Assembly: GCA_017541325.1 (NCBI GenBank)
Contig: JAFXZI010000013.1
Location: 1 to 53,175, forward strand
Direction of reading: 5' to 3'
Length of the DNA stretch: 53,175 bases
DNA from: Bacilli bacterium
GTDB taxonomy: Bacteria > Bacillota_I > Bacilli_A > RF39 > UBA660
Shown: positions 26,612 through 36,388 of the stretch, in pieces
Numbering within the stretch: position 1 is the stretch's first letter
Layout of the letters: every line of letters starts with the position of its first letter
Notes under the pieces: model-generated
What the model saw: the letters and a program-made list of their open reading frames with translations, nothing else
What the model was told of the DNA's origin: nothing
Database searches by the model: none
Translations under genes and position numbers: made by a program

Positions 26612-26976
26612 TGGAAGTAAATTTAAAAACAATGCCTAAAGATGTTTTATTTCAATATCGTGAAGATGGATATGTTTGGAAAAGAGACCGTTTTGAAACA
26701 AGAGATGGAAACTATGCAAATGATACACCAACTACATATACAGAAATATTTAAAACTACAAATTCTGGAGATATAAAATGTGTTTGGAGTGGTAGTCTTA
26801 CTGATAATCCTGGATTATATGGAGAAAATGGATTAGATTCAGAGAATATGTTTCATATATTTAGTTTTGATCAAGACTGTGGTGCTAAATTTAATCAAAC
26901 AATGCCACTTACAGTAGCACCTCAAGAACTACAAGATCAAGCACTTGCTCTAGAACCAGAAGTTAGAAGAAAATAA
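26611..26976 (+). CDS. Small conserved-looking protein coupled to FemABX gene, unknown function
   Basis: The 121-aa protein has no signal peptide or transmembrane helix. It starts MEVNLKTMPKDVLFQYREDG and has many aromatic and Thr/Asn residues with two cysteines (IKCVWSG, DQDCGAKF), then ends in a short helix. Composition suggests a compact beta-rich cytoplasmic domain. It starts within the stop of FemABX copy 2 (TAATG), so its translation is coupled to that enzyme. No family is recognised. Confidence 0.75.
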   Translation: MEVNLKTMPKDVLFQYREDGYVWKRDRFETRDGNYANDTPTTYTEIFKTTNSGDIKCVWSGSLTDNPGLYGENGLDSENMFHIFSFDQDCGAKFNQTMPLTVAPQELQDQALALEPEVRRK

Positions 26977-27003
26977 AAAAGATACTTAATGTATCTTTTT
27001 ATT
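26976..27003. terminator. Bidirectional terminator between converging transcripts
   Basis: AAAAGATAC/GTATCTTTT stem with a 5-base loop and T runs in both directions. It ends the FemABX pair on the plus strand and the small membrane gene on the minus strand. Confidence 0.8.
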
Positions 27004-27322
27004 TTTTTCTTTTTTTAGTAGTTGTTGTTTTATGAACAACTTTTTTTGCTTCTGCTTTTCTTTCTTCTTCAGCCATTCCTATAGAGAAGAATGCAAATCC
27101 TAATCCTCCAAATGCTGCTACTAATACGTATATTGGAATTAAGATTGCCCATACTAAGAAGATATTAGCATCATGGTTAACTAGTCCTTGAACTGTACCA
27201 ATAAATTCTTCATTAGTAATCAATAATAAGAATAGACCACTAAAAATACATAAAGCAATGAAAATAAATATAGCATCCCATATAAAAGCAGTAAGTAATT
27301 TTTTTCTTAACCTCTTATTCAT
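26999..27322 (-). CDS. Small two-helix membrane protein, unknown function
   Basis: The 107-aa protein has two hydrophobic helices at about 12-34 and 51-82, the second with a Gly-rich AAFGGLGFAFFSIGMA, and a strongly basic Lys/Thr tail. A basic start (MNKRLRKK) suggests both ends are cytoplasmic. No family is recognised. GAGGAAG precedes the ATG. Confidence 0.7.
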   Translation of the reverse strand: MNKRLRKKLLTAFIWDAIFIFIALCIFSGLFLLLITNEEFIGTVQGLVNHDANIFLVWAILIPIYVLVAAFGGLGFAFFSIGMAEEERKAEAKKVVHKTTTTKKRKK

Positions 27323-27367
27323 TCTCTTCCTCCTATTATTATTTTATAATACTTTTTTATAAATAAG

Positions 27368-27402
27368 CAAATAAAAAATAATACTATTTACAAGTATTAT
27401 TT
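27368..27402 (-). terminator. Terminator of FemABX copy 3
   Basis: AATAATACT/AGTATTATT stem with a T-rich tail on the minus strand overlapping the end of the gene. Confidence 0.75.
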
Positions 27403-28659
27403 TCTTTTTATAATATTTTTTACTTTCTTACCAAGATTATAAATATTATAAACAAATCCAGTTTTAATTTCGAATTGTCCAATTAATTCTACTACATTTC
27501 CATTAAAACCTTTTTTAATTTCATACATCCCATAATATTTAGAATCTTTATTAAAGTCCCCTGTTATACCATAAAAGTCTACCCATTCAAATCCTTCTTT
27601 ATAAGCATCTTTTATATGAGCATCATACATAGCATATTTAGGAGTAAATCTTCCATATTCTTTTAACATACCACTACTAAGTGTTAAATACTCTTTTCCA
27701 GAACGAAGAGATAAAAGTGCTCCTATATCTTTTCCGTTAGGATTTTCTTTTTTAAACTTTTTAGCAACTTCTAATTCTTCTTTATATTTCTCTATTTGTT
27801 TAAGATTACTTTCTTTTTGATTAGTTAACTTAGAACCAACTATACTTGTCTTCATCTTTTCTTCAATTACTTCTTTTTCTTTTTCTGCTTCATGAAGTAA
27901 TTCTTCAGTATCTTTTAAATATACATCTGGATCTAGATAAGCTATATAAATAGTCATTAAATCTTTCATGTGTTTATACATTTTTTTATAATATTCTAAA
28001 CTACGAGACTGAAAATCTTTTCTTTTACTAGTTACATCAAATATTTCAGTCATAGAATCTAAATCTTCTATTTTACCAACTCTTACTTTAAGACCTTTTT
28101 TATAACTAGCATCTATATTCTTTCTTGTACTTTTAGAAAACTTTTGCTTTTTAGTTTCATAATCTTCATCTAATTTTAGACGATATTCCCATCTAACTTG
28201 ATAGGTTTCAGTATATAAATTAAATCCAAAATACTTATATCCTAATTTCTTAAGATTTTCCATCGTTAAATCATCTTTATCTTTATCTTCGTTTAAGATT
28301 TCTCCTTCACTAGAACGAAAACGATAGACTACATTAGGATCAATTGTAATTCTAAATCCTTTATGTTTTTTTACATATTTAATAAGTTCATCACTAAAAT
28401 ATTTTAATAAATCAAAATCATGATAATCAATTAAATATCCTCTTGGTGCATAAAAAGTTTTTTGTCCAAGAATTGATTTTTCTTCCAGTATTAAAGTAGC
28501 AGCGATTACTTTTTTATTTTTCTTAACTCCTACTAAATGAGGAATACTACCTAATTCGCGTTTTAAATTAGCTAATTCAATTGATTGCATGAAAGAGGTT
28601 TGTTCATAATCTTTTGTAAAATCTCTAAATTCTTTTTCAGTTAACGTTGTAAATTCCAT
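27397..28659 (-). CDS. FemABX-family peptidoglycan bridge aminoacyltransferase (copy 3)
   Basis: The third FemABX paralogue (420 aa) lies on the opposite strand. It shows TFYAPRGYLIDYHD, KKQKFSKSTRKNIDASYKKG and a long Glu/Lys coiled coil at about 235-305 (HEAEKEKEVIEEKMKTSIVG). The C-terminal block is VDFYGITGDFNKDSKYYG, then KKGFNGNVVELIGQFEI. It is co-transcribed with a lipid flippase-like gene whose stop overlaps its start by one base. This fits a membrane-linked wall precursor pathway. Confidence 0.93.
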   Translation of the reverse strand: MEFTTLTEKEFRDFTKDYEQTSFMQSIELANLKRELGSIPHLVGVKKNKKVIAATLILEEKSILGQKTFYAPRGYLIDYHDFDLLKYFSDELIKYVKKHKGFRITIDPNVVYRFRSSEGEILNEDKDKDDLTMENLKKLGYKYFGFNLYTETYQVRWEYRLKLDEDYETKKQKFSKSTRKNIDASYKKGLKVRVGKIEDLDSMTEIFDVTSKRKDFQSRSLEYYKKMYKHMKDLMTIYIAYLDPDVYLKDTEELLHEAEKEKEVIEEKMKTSIVGSKLTNQKESNLKQIEKYKEELEVAKKFKKENPNGKDIGALLSLRSGKEYLTLSSGMLKEYGRFTPKYAMYDAHIKDAYKEGFEWVDFYGITGDFNKDSKYYGMYEIKKGFNGNVVELIGQFEIKTGFVYNIYNLGKKVKNIIKRK

Positions 28660-30197
28660 TATTTACCTCCTATATTATCTAGTATCTTATATATAACACC
28701 ATTCTTAATACTTACAAAGAAGTATACTATCATACCTATAATAAATTCAACTATCAAAATAATTAAATTTATAAATCTATTCGTACTATTTATTGGTATT
28801 ATTATCTTTAATAAAACAAGCACAATTGCTAAAACAAGAATTGCCATAATTATATCAAGTATTACTTTAATAGTGTTTTCATAATTAATCTTATATTTTA
28901 AATTAAAGAAGATTAAACTAATTAAAACTGGAATGAAATATCCAAGAATTATTGATGTAATTGATCCATAATAAGCAGGAAGTCCCATTTTATTTAATCC
29001 TTCTAATAAAGGCATCTTTAAAGATATATTAATTAATAAACCTATAAACATTATTATATATAAGAACTTATATTCTTTTAATTCTATTAGATTTTTACTA
29101 CATATTAAGAATAATACATAGAAAAATACTAGGAATATATAATAACCAAAAGCAACTGATCCAAATTCACTTTTACCATAAAATACATTCCAAATATTAC
29201 CAGATAAAATACTTATAATTACTATTATTGGTAATCCTATAAATAATACTAATTGTAATGATTTATTTATCTTTTGTTCATTAGTTTTATATCTTTTATT
29301 AGTAATTACATAAGCAATTATTCCACTTATAAATACTAGTATTAATTCATTTAAATAACGAGCATAGAAGGATAATATTCCAAATACTTCATACGCATCA
29401 TATATATTATACTTAAAGTTATTAACCAAAACTTTTACTAAATACAAACTATCATATCCAGTAGAAATACTATTAAATAGATCAAGTAAGATAAATGGAA
29501 CAGAATAATTAATTATTAAATTAATTAGTTTTTTATCTACTTTTATTTTACTTTTTATTATTCTTTTCTTATTAAATTTAACTATTACAACTTTTAAATA
29601 AATACTAGATATTAAACTAGCTATAAAAGAAGATGTAAGTATTAATAATATTAAGTATTTTAATTCTAAATTAAATACTTTTAATCCTATTAAAGTAGAA
29701 AGAGTAATTAATACTGCTTTAATTATTCCTTCTAGAATATCTGCAAGACTAAGACTTTGATTTAATTCTTTATCTTCTACATATCCTTTATAGATACTAA
29801 TAGGTGTAGTAAATAGAATATAAAAAGCACTAGCTTTAATTACAAAATCCATATCTTCTACTTTAACTAAATATAAATCTCCAACTATATAATTAGCGAG
29901 ATTATTAGAGAATATTAATAGTATTAAAAATACTATTAAATTAATAACATACATAATATATTTAGATATATTTAATATTTTTAAATCATTATTATATTTA
30001 GTTATCAATTTAGATGATGCAAAAGAAATACCAGTAGTAGAAAAAACTGTAAGTACTAAAATAATACTATAAGCATATCCATATAAAGCACCACCAAGAC
30101 TACCTATAATTAAGCATAGTGGTATTACATATAAAATACTAAATATTTTTAATAATATTAAGATAAAAGATTTTTTGTTTAGATTTATGTTGTTCAT
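28659..30197 (-). CDS. MurJ/SpoVB-like polysaccharide or lipid II flippase (MOP superfamily)
   Basis: The 512-aa protein is almost entirely hydrophobic, with about 14 predicted transmembrane helices. Family-like features are GGALYGYAYSIILVLTVFST near the start, a cytoplasmic KGYVEDKELNQSLS loop and conserved spacing. It resembles the SpoVB/MurJ/Wzx branch, which flips lipid-linked sugars including lipid II. Coupling to a FemABX gene (stop/start overlap TAATG) supports a role in wall precursor export. The exact substrate is unknown. AAGGAG precedes the ATG. Confidence 0.85.
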   Translation of the reverse strand: MNNINLNKKSFILILLKIFSILYVIPLCLIIGSLGGALYGYAYSIILVLTVFSTTGISFASSKLITKYNNDLKILNISKYIMYVINLIVFLILLIFSNNLANYIVGDLYLVKVEDMDFVIKASAFYILFTTPISIYKGYVEDKELNQSLSLADILEGIIKAVLITLSTLIGLKVFNLELKYLILLILTSSFIASLISSIYLKVVIVKFNKKRIIKSKIKVDKKLINLIINYSVPFILLDLFNSISTGYDSLYLVKVLVNNFKYNIYDAYEVFGILSFYARYLNELILVFISGIIAYVITNKRYKTNEQKINKSLQLVLFIGLPIIVIISILSGNIWNVFYGKSEFGSVAFGYYIFLVFFYVLFLICSKNLIELKEYKFLYIIMFIGLLINISLKMPLLEGLNKMGLPAYYGSITSIILGYFIPVLISLIFFNLKYKINYENTIKVILDIIMAILVLAIVLVLLKIIIPINSTNRFINLIILIVEFIIGMIVYFFVSIKNGVIYKILDNIGGK

Positions 30198-30222
30198 ATT
30201 ATTATCTCCTTAAATGATAATA

Positions 30223-30588
30223 TTATCTATTATTATTGAATCTATCATATACTTCTTCACACATATTGTTATTATTATATTGGCAATATTCAGTTAATCT
30301 ACCATCAATAGCTGCAATTACAAATATTAAAATAAACAATGCTATTACTAAAACTACAACTTTTTTAAAGAAACTATCTTTACTTATTAGAACATATAAT
30401 ATACTAAAAACTAATGGAAGATATAAAGATAAAGTATTAGAGATCTGTGGATGAGTATCCAAAAATGAGATATACCATGAACCACCACCTACAAAACCTT
30501 TTATACTAACAAGTGTAATATGCTCTAAAAAAACTAATACAATTGCAATAATTACTAATAATATTTTTTCTTTTAAATTCTTTTTCAT
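30223..30588 (-). CDS. Small membrane protein, unknown function
   Basis: The 121-aa protein has three hydrophobic segments at about 9-30, 50-67 and 75-93. They are followed by a short Asn/Cys-containing tail (EYCQYNNNNMCEEVYDRFNNNR) with two cysteines that could be outside the membrane. No family is recognised. Its upstream sequence is the same AAGGAGATAATAAT as the flippase gene 25 bases downstream, so the three minus-strand genes here probably form one transcript. Confidence 0.7.
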   Translation of the reverse strand: MKKNLKEKILLVIIAIVLVFLEHITLVSIKGFVGGGSWYISFLDTHPQISNTLSLYLPLVFSILYVLISKDSFFKKVVVLVIALFILIFVIAAIDGRLTEYCQYNNNNMCEEVYDRFNNNR

Positions 30589-30619
30589 ATTATTATCTCC
30601 TTAATTAATTATAACATAA

Positions 30620-30648
30620 AATAAAAAAGAAGTGATTATTCACTTCTT
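30620..30648 (-). terminator. Terminator of the ABC transporter gene
   Basis: AAGAAGTG/CACTTCTT stem with a T6 tail on the minus strand, overlapping the last codons. Confidence 0.8.
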
Positions 30649-33176
30649 AATGCTTCTACAGGATCTTTTTTACTTGCAATTTTAGCAGGAATAAGTCCAG
30701 CGATTATAGTTAACAACATAGAAATTACTATGAGAATTATTGCACCAACTACAGGAAGCTTAGTTAAATGAGCAATTCCTGTAAGATGTTCAACTATTAT
30801 ATTAATTGGAATATTTAATAACAATGTAATAAGTATTCCAAGTACTCCAGAGAAAGTTCCTTCAATAAATGTCTCTGCTTTAAAGACGCGAGATACATCT
30901 TTTTTACTTGCACCCATTGCACGTAAGATACCAATTTCTTTTGTTCTTTCAAGTACACTTATATAAGTAATTATACCTATCATAATAGAAGATACAACAA
31001 GTGATATAGCAACAAATGCAATTAATACATAACTAATAGTATTAATAATATTTGTTACACTCTTCATAAGGGCACCAACTACATCAGTATATGTTAATTT
31101 ATCTTCATCTGTTTTTCCTTTGTTATAATCATTTATAAAACTAATTATTGCATCTTTAGATTCAAAATCTACTGGATAAATATTAATCATATCAGGATTA
31201 TTTAGATCAATTATTCCTAGTTTAGCTAAATTACTTTCATAAGTAGATGTTTCACTATAAGCAGTTATTAGAGCTGCTAATTCTTCTTTTGATAAAGAAG
31301 CTAAATACATTTTTTCTTCTTTTGTTAAATTGTCCATAGAAAACTTTTCATCGCTGAATTCAAGCCCAGTAAAGACATTCTTTTTAGGATTAGCTTTTTG
31401 TTCTTTTGCAATATCAGAATTATTAATTCTATTAATTGTATATTCAGTTAAACTATGTAAATATCCAATTGTACCAGTAGTTGCCATAGTAGAATCTTCA
31501 TTTACTTTAATAATACCTACTACTTCAATGTCTTCTGCTTTAGATAATTGTTTTCTCATGTAATCTTCATCATTTCTTTTATCTATCCAAACATTAGATT
31601 GTTTTTCATAATAGTCTGTATTTAATAATAACTTAAATTTAAGCCCTACTATTTCATCATATTCAAAGTCTCTTGTTTTTACTTTATATTCTTCACCTTT
31701 ATACATTGCAGACATAAACTTAGTCAAATCTTCTTGATTAAGTAATCCTAAAGAATATAGAGCATAGTCACTTACATTATTATTTTGATCCATTACTAAT
31801 ACTACTTCATTGTATTTTTTTGGCCATTTACCAGCTACTAAATCATATTGAGTTTTTAAAAAAGATTCATTTCCAGTAAGTTCAACCCAAGAATTCATTT
31901 CACTCATACCCATGGTAGAAAAAGCATTATTATTTACTCCTTCTGTACCAGGAATTCTTAAATTATTCATAACTGTACTTGGATTAACTTGAACTATTTC
32001 TTCTTTATAATCTGCTTTATATAAATTTAAATCAATATTATATAGATATTTTATATCAGTAACATAATCTTTTATTTTAGAATTGTTTTTCTCTAAATGT
32101 TTCTTAAAAGATACCATATCATTAGTAGTAACTCCTTTAGAAACACTCTCTAAAATATCTGTCATAATACTATTTGTATAAACTTTTTTTCCATCATTTT
32201 CTTTTACATTATCATCCATCATTCTAATAAACAAACTAGATGTATCAATACTCGCTTTTTCTATTACAAGAGGATAACTTGCTAATGTATCTTCTTCTAC
32301 ACCTTTAATATATTTATTAACTCCATTTGATAAAGAAAGAATTAATGCAATACCGATTATTCCAATTGATCCCGCAAAAGCTGTTAAAAAAGTTCTTCCT
32401 TTTTTAGTCATTAAATTATTAAGTGATAATGATAATGCAGTTGTAAATGACATATGTGTCTTTTTATCTTTACCTAATTCTTCTTCCTCTTCTTTGTCAT
32501 TAACAGGATTAGAGTCATCAGTTATTTTTCCGTCTTTAAGTTTAATAATTCTTGTTGAATATTCTTTTGCTAGTTCTGGATTATGAGTAACCATAATAAC
32601 TAATCTATCTGATGCTATTCCTTCAAGTAGTTCCATTATTTGTAGACTTGTTTCAGAATCTAATGCTCCAGTTGGTTCATCTGCAAGTAGAATATCAGGA
32701 TCATTTATTAAAGCACGAGCTATTGCTACTCTTTGCATTTGACCTCCGCTCATTTGATTTGGTCTTTTATACATATGATCTTCAAGTCCTACTTTTTTAA
32801 GAATTGCTTTTGCACGTCTTATTCTTTCTCTTTTAGAGACACCAGAAAGAGTAAGCGCAAGTTCTACATTACGAAGTGCACTTTGATGAGGAATAAGATT
32901 ATAAGTTTGAAATACAAATCCTACTTTATGATTACGATATGTATCCCAATCTCTATCTTTATACTTCTTAGTAGATTTTCCATTAATAATCAAGTCTCCT
33001 GTAGTATATTGATCAAGTCCTCCAATAATATTTAAAAGAGTTGTTTTACCTGATCCAGATGGACCTAATATACTTACAAATTCATTTCTTCTAAATTTAA
33101 TATTTACATTATCTAGAGCTTTTTGTTTAAAATCTCCAACTTCGTATGTTTTACTTACTTTTCTTACCTCTAACAT
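30636..33176 (-). CDS. MacB-type ABC transporter, ATPase fused to FtsX-like permease
   Basis: The 846-aa fusion has an N-terminal ATPase (1-230) with Walker A GPSGSGKTTLLN, the signature SGGQMQRVAIARAL, Walker B ILLADEPTGALDSE and the His switch VTHN. A helix at about 263-285 follows, then an extracytoplasmic region of about 400 residues. Three C-terminal helices carry the FtsX motif ERTKEIGILRAMGASKKDV and end SKKDPVEALRSE. This is the type VII ABC (mechanotransmission) fold used for peptide, antibiotic or lipoprotein export. In Firmicutes, BceB/MacB relatives often confer peptide resistance. No two-component system is nearby, so the substrate is open. It is monocistronic. Confidence 0.92.
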   Translation of the reverse strand: MLEVRKVSKTYEVGDFKQKALDNVNIKFRRNEFVSILGPSGSGKTTLLNIIGGLDQYTTGDLIINGKSTKKYKDRDWDTYRNHKVGFVFQTYNLIPHQSALRNVELALTLSGVSKRERIRRAKAILKKVGLEDHMYKRPNQMSGGQMQRVAIARALINDPDILLADEPTGALDSETSLQIMELLEGIASDRLVIMVTHNPELAKEYSTRIIKLKDGKITDDSNPVNDKEEEEELGKDKKTHMSFTTALSLSLNNLMTKKGRTFLTAFAGSIGIIGIALILSLSNGVNKYIKGVEEDTLASYPLVIEKASIDTSSLFIRMMDDNVKENDGKKVYTNSIMTDILESVSKGVTTNDMVSFKKHLEKNNSKIKDYVTDIKYLYNIDLNLYKADYKEEIVQVNPSTVMNNLRIPGTEGVNNNAFSTMGMSEMNSWVELTGNESFLKTQYDLVAGKWPKKYNEVVLVMDQNNNVSDYALYSLGLLNQEDLTKFMSAMYKGEEYKVKTRDFEYDEIVGLKFKLLLNTDYYEKQSNVWIDKRNDEDYMRKQLSKAEDIEVVGIIKVNEDSTMATTGTIGYLHSLTEYTINRINNSDIAKEQKANPKKNVFTGLEFSDEKFSMDNLTKEEKMYLASLSKEELAALITAYSETSTYESNLAKLGIIDLNNPDMINIYPVDFESKDAIISFINDYNKGKTDEDKLTYTDVVGALMKSVTNIINTISYVLIAFVAISLVVSSIMIGIITYISVLERTKEIGILRAMGASKKDVSRVFKAETFIEGTFSGVLGILITLLLNIPINIIVEHLTGIAHLTKLPVVGAIILIVISMLLTIIAGLIPAKIASKKDPVEALRSE

Positions 33177-33207
33177 ATAGAATCACCTATGGTAATTTTA
33201 TAAAAAA

Positions 33208-33244
33208 ACATAATAAAAATCAATAAGATTAACTTATTGATTTT
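33208..33244 (-). terminator. leuS terminator
   Basis: AAATCAATAAG/CTTATTGATTTT stem and T-rich tail on the minus strand downstream of leuS. Confidence 0.8.
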
Positions 33245-33248
33245 ATAT

Positions 33249-35666
33249 TTATTTAACTACTATATTAACTATTCTTCCTTTGATAACTATTACCTTAACT
33301 ATTTCTTTTCCATCGATGTGCTTTTGAACATTTTCTTCATCCATTGCTTTAGTTTTTATATCTTCTTCAGAATCATTTACATTAACCTTTATAGTAGCAC
33401 GTACTTTACCATTAACTTGTACCGCTATTTCTTTTTCTTCTTCTACTATTTTAGATTCATCATATACTGGCCAAGTACTTTCACAGAACTTATCACCTAA
33501 TTTATAATATTCATTTAATTCTTCAGTAATATGAGGAATAATAGGATTTAATAAATGTAATAATACTCTATAATCATCTTTAGTAATAGATTCATATTTA
33601 TCATATTCATTTAACATAATCATGAGAGTTGATACAGCAGTATTAAATTTTAAATTAGTTAAATCTGATTCTATCTTTTTAATTGTTTTATTAACAAGAA
33701 CTTCATCAGTAAATCCTGATTTATCATTTAACTTATCTCCAATTTTACATACTCTTTCGATATATCTTCTACATCCTTTAAGAGAATCTACACTCCATGC
33801 AGCATCTTGAGTATAGTCTCCAATAAACATTTCATAAAGTCTTAATGTATCTGCACCATACTCATTTACTATATCATCTGGATTTATTACATTTCCTTTA
33901 GATTTAGACATTTTTTCTCCATTTGATCCTAAAATCATACCATGACTTACTCTAGTCCAAATCATTTCTTTATTTGGAACAAGGCCAAAATTATATAACA
34001 TTTGTACCCAGAATCTTGCATATAATAAGTGTCTTGCAGTATGTTCCATTCCACCATTATACCAATCTACTTTGTTCCAATATTTCATAGCGTCCATACT
34101 ACAAAATTCTTTATCATTATGAGCATCCATAAATCTTAAGAAGTACCAGCTTGATCCAGCCCATTGAGGCATTGTATCAGTTTCACGTTTAGCATATGCA
34201 CCACATTTTGGACATTTACAATTTACCCATTCAGTTATTTTTGCTAAAGGACTTTCTCCATCATCAGTAGGTTCATATTCTGCTACATCAGGTAAAACTA
34301 ATGGTAAGTCTTCTTCATTCATTGGTACCCATCCACATTTAGGACAATTTATCATTGGAATTGGTTCTCCCCAGAATCTTTGTCTTGAGAAAATCCAATC
34401 TCTCATCTTATAATTATTAACTCTTCTTGCTATTCCTTGTTTTTCTAACTTTTCTGTAATTGCTTCTTTTGCTTCTTCAACAGTAAGACCAGTAAATTCT
34501 TCAGAGTTAATTAACTTACATCCTTTACCTAAATAATCTTGTTTTTCAAAAGCACAAGTTTCAGTTTCTCTTCCATCGATTACTTGAATCATATCCAAGT
34601 TATGTGCAACAGCATATTCAAAGTCTCTTTGGTCATGTGATGGTACTGCCATAACCGCACCAGTTCCATAACTTCCCAATACGAAATCTCCTAAATATAC
34701 TGGAACTTCTTTACCATTAACTGGATTAATTGCCTTAATACCTTTAATTTCACATCCAGTTTTTCCTTTATTTAACTCTGTACGATCCATATCAGATTTC
34801 TTTTGAGTTTCTTTAATATATTCTTCTACTTCATCTTTATTCTCTACTCTAGGCATTAATTCTTTTATCAATTTACCATCTGGTGCGATAACAAAGAAAG
34901 TAATACCATAAACTGTTTCTATACATGTAGTAAATACAGAGAATTTTCCTCCTCCTATAATTTCTACATCAAGTTCTACTCCACTAGATTTACCAATCCA
35001 GTTAATTTGACCTAATTTAACTCTTTCAGCAAAATTTGTATCATCAAGTCCCTTAAGTAAATCTTCAGCATAGTCACTCATTCTTAACATCCATTGTGAT
35101 TTTTCTTTTTGAATTACTTCTGTACCACATCTTTCACATACTCCACCAGCTGAATCCTCGTTAGATAACACCATCTTACAAGTAGGACACCAGTTTACTG
35201 GTATTGTATCTTTATAAGCCATTCCATGTTTATAAAATTGTAGGAATTGCCATTGAGTCCATTTATAATAATCAGGATCTGTTGTAGAAAATTCTCTACT
35301 CCAATCAAATGAAAAACCTAATTTTTTCATTTGTCCTTTAAAAGTTGCTATATTTTCTTTAACAGCATCTCTTGGATGAATATGATTCTTTATAGCATAT
35401 TGTTCTGCAGGTGCTCCAAATGCATCAAATCCCATAGGAAATAATACATTTTTACCTTTCATTCTTAACATTCTAGACATTGCATCATGAGCAGTATAAC
35501 TTCTTACATGACCTACATGTAATCCAGATCCACTTGGATATGGAAATTCTACTAATACATAATATGGATCTTTTTCTTTATCTCCATTTATAGCTTTAAA
35601 TGTTTCATGTTCATCCCAATAGTTTTGCCATTTATTTTCTATTTTTGCTACGTTTTCTAATTTCAT
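33249..35666 (-). CDS. leuS: Leucyl-tRNA synthetase
   Basis: LeuRS charges tRNA-Leu. The 805-aa class I enzyme has the HIGH motif as HVGH (50-53), the zinc-type CPTCKMVLSNE...CERCG, and the CP1 editing segment YGTGAVMAVPSHDQRDFEYA. The KMSKS loop GEKMSKSKGN is near 585, and it ends in the usual C-terminal domain (VQVNGKVRATIKV). The start overlaps the upstream 180-aa gene by 35 bases, and no strong ribosome site precedes it, so translation is probably coupled. Expression is under the leucine-type T-box upstream. Confidence 0.98.
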   Translation of the reverse strand: MKLENVAKIENKWQNYWDEHETFKAINGDKEKDPYYVLVEFPYPSGSGLHVGHVRSYTAHDAMSRMLRMKGKNVLFPMGFDAFGAPAEQYAIKNHIHPRDAVKENIATFKGQMKKLGFSFDWSREFSTTDPDYYKWTQWQFLQFYKHGMAYKDTIPVNWCPTCKMVLSNEDSAGGVCERCGTEVIQKEKSQWMLRMSDYAEDLLKGLDDTNFAERVKLGQINWIGKSSGVELDVEIIGGGKFSVFTTCIETVYGITFFVIAPDGKLIKELMPRVENKDEVEEYIKETQKKSDMDRTELNKGKTGCEIKGIKAINPVNGKEVPVYLGDFVLGSYGTGAVMAVPSHDQRDFEYAVAHNLDMIQVIDGRETETCAFEKQDYLGKGCKLINSEEFTGLTVEEAKEAITEKLEKQGIARRVNNYKMRDWIFSRQRFWGEPIPMINCPKCGWVPMNEEDLPLVLPDVAEYEPTDDGESPLAKITEWVNCKCPKCGAYAKRETDTMPQWAGSSWYFLRFMDAHNDKEFCSMDAMKYWNKVDWYNGGMEHTARHLLYARFWVQMLYNFGLVPNKEMIWTRVSHGMILGSNGEKMSKSKGNVINPDDIVNEYGADTLRLYEMFIGDYTQDAAWSVDSLKGCRRYIERVCKIGDKLNDKSGFTDEVLVNKTIKKIESDLTNLKFNTAVSTLMIMLNEYDKYESITKDDYRVLLHLLNPIIPHITEELNEYYKLGDKFCESTWPVYDESKIVEEEKEIAVQVNGKVRATIKVNVNDSEEDIKTKAMDEENVQKHIDGKEIVKVIVIKGRIVNIVVK

Positions 35667-36174
35667 CTTTTGTCATTCCCTTCTTCTTTAAATAGTTTCC
35701 TAGAATACTATAACTTATAAGTATTACTGGAATAATTAGAACACCACCTACTATTAATTCTATATAAATATTATTAACAGGTATTGAAAAAATAATTGTT
35801 AATATTAAAGCTATATCAAAAGCACAAACACTACCTACCATTTTAAGCAAATGTTTATAATTCATTTTTGATACATCTAAATTATATTTATAGAGCAATA
35901 ACTCTACTTCAGTAGGTATCTTTTCTTCTTCATCTTTATCTTTTTTCTTTTTCTTAGTATCTCTACCTCTAAGTAATATTTCATCTTTTTCATTAGAAAA
36001 TTTACTTTTTATACTCTTCAGGAATTTAGATTCCTTTTTTTCTTTTTTCTTAGTTTTCTTTTTCTTCCTTTTACCATCTTTATCATATTTATTAATCATA
36101 AATATATAGTAAAATCCATATACTAATATATATATTATTAAAAACATAATAATTATAGAAATTATTTTTTCCAT
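35632..36174 (-). CDS. Membrane protein of unknown function in T-box/leuS operon
   Basis: The 180-aa protein has an N-terminal hydrophobic helix (about 4-27) and a very basic cytoplasmic stretch (KKKKTKKKEKKESKF, then TKKKKKDKDEEEK). Two helices follow at about 113-131 and 136-158, with a basic tail. The middle IPTEVELLLYKYNLDVSKMNYKHLLK is the best-ordered part. No family is recognised. AGGAGG precedes the ATG and the 3' end overlaps leuS by 35 bases, so the two are translated from one T-box-controlled message. Being first in that message suggests expression in step with leucyl-tRNA charging. Confidence 0.8.
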   Translation of the reverse strand: MEKIISIIIMFLIIYILVYGFYYIFMINKYDKDGKRKKKKTKKKEKKESKFLKSIKSKFSNEKDEILLRGRDTKKKKKDKDEEEKIPTEVELLLYKYNLDVSKMNYKHLLKMVGSVCAFDIALILTIIFSIPVNNIYIELIVGGVLIIPVILISYSILGNYLKKKGMTKDEIRKRSKNRK

Positions 36175-36188
36175 AATACCCTCCTAAA

Positions 36189-36382
36189 ATAAAAAAGATG
36201 ATACCTATAAGGACGATTTCTCGCGGTACCACCTTAATTCATAGAATAAATCTATCTCAAATACTTAACGCGTATAACGATTTACTTAATAATTAGACAA
36301 GTTCATAGTTTTTAACTACTAGTTTTCACCAAACACTAGTTCTCTACAAGTATATTACTATTACTACTTCTAATCAGCAATT
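36189..36382 (-). ncRNA. T-box leader RNA controlling the leuS operon
   Basis: T-box leaders sense uncharged tRNA and allow readthrough into synthetase genes. On the minus strand the T-box core GGTGGTACCGC lies at 36223-36233. It is followed by a terminator whose stem, GGTGGTACC pairing with GGTATCATC, ends in six T (36189-36233). Stem I begins near 36375 with a GAAGTAGTAA-type element and closes with ATTAG/CTAAT pairing. Leucine codons (CTA, CTT) lie on its 3' side near 36296-36310 as specifier candidates. Leucine specificity is inferred mainly from leuS downstream. Confidence 0.92.
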
Positions 36383-36388
36383 ACATGT

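Noticed and set aside
30170-30610. Repeated TTAAGGAGATAATAATATGAA-like stretch before two genes
   Set aside because: The identity is confined to a strong ribosome site and start context in AT-rich sequence and does not extend enough to suggest a mobile repeat.
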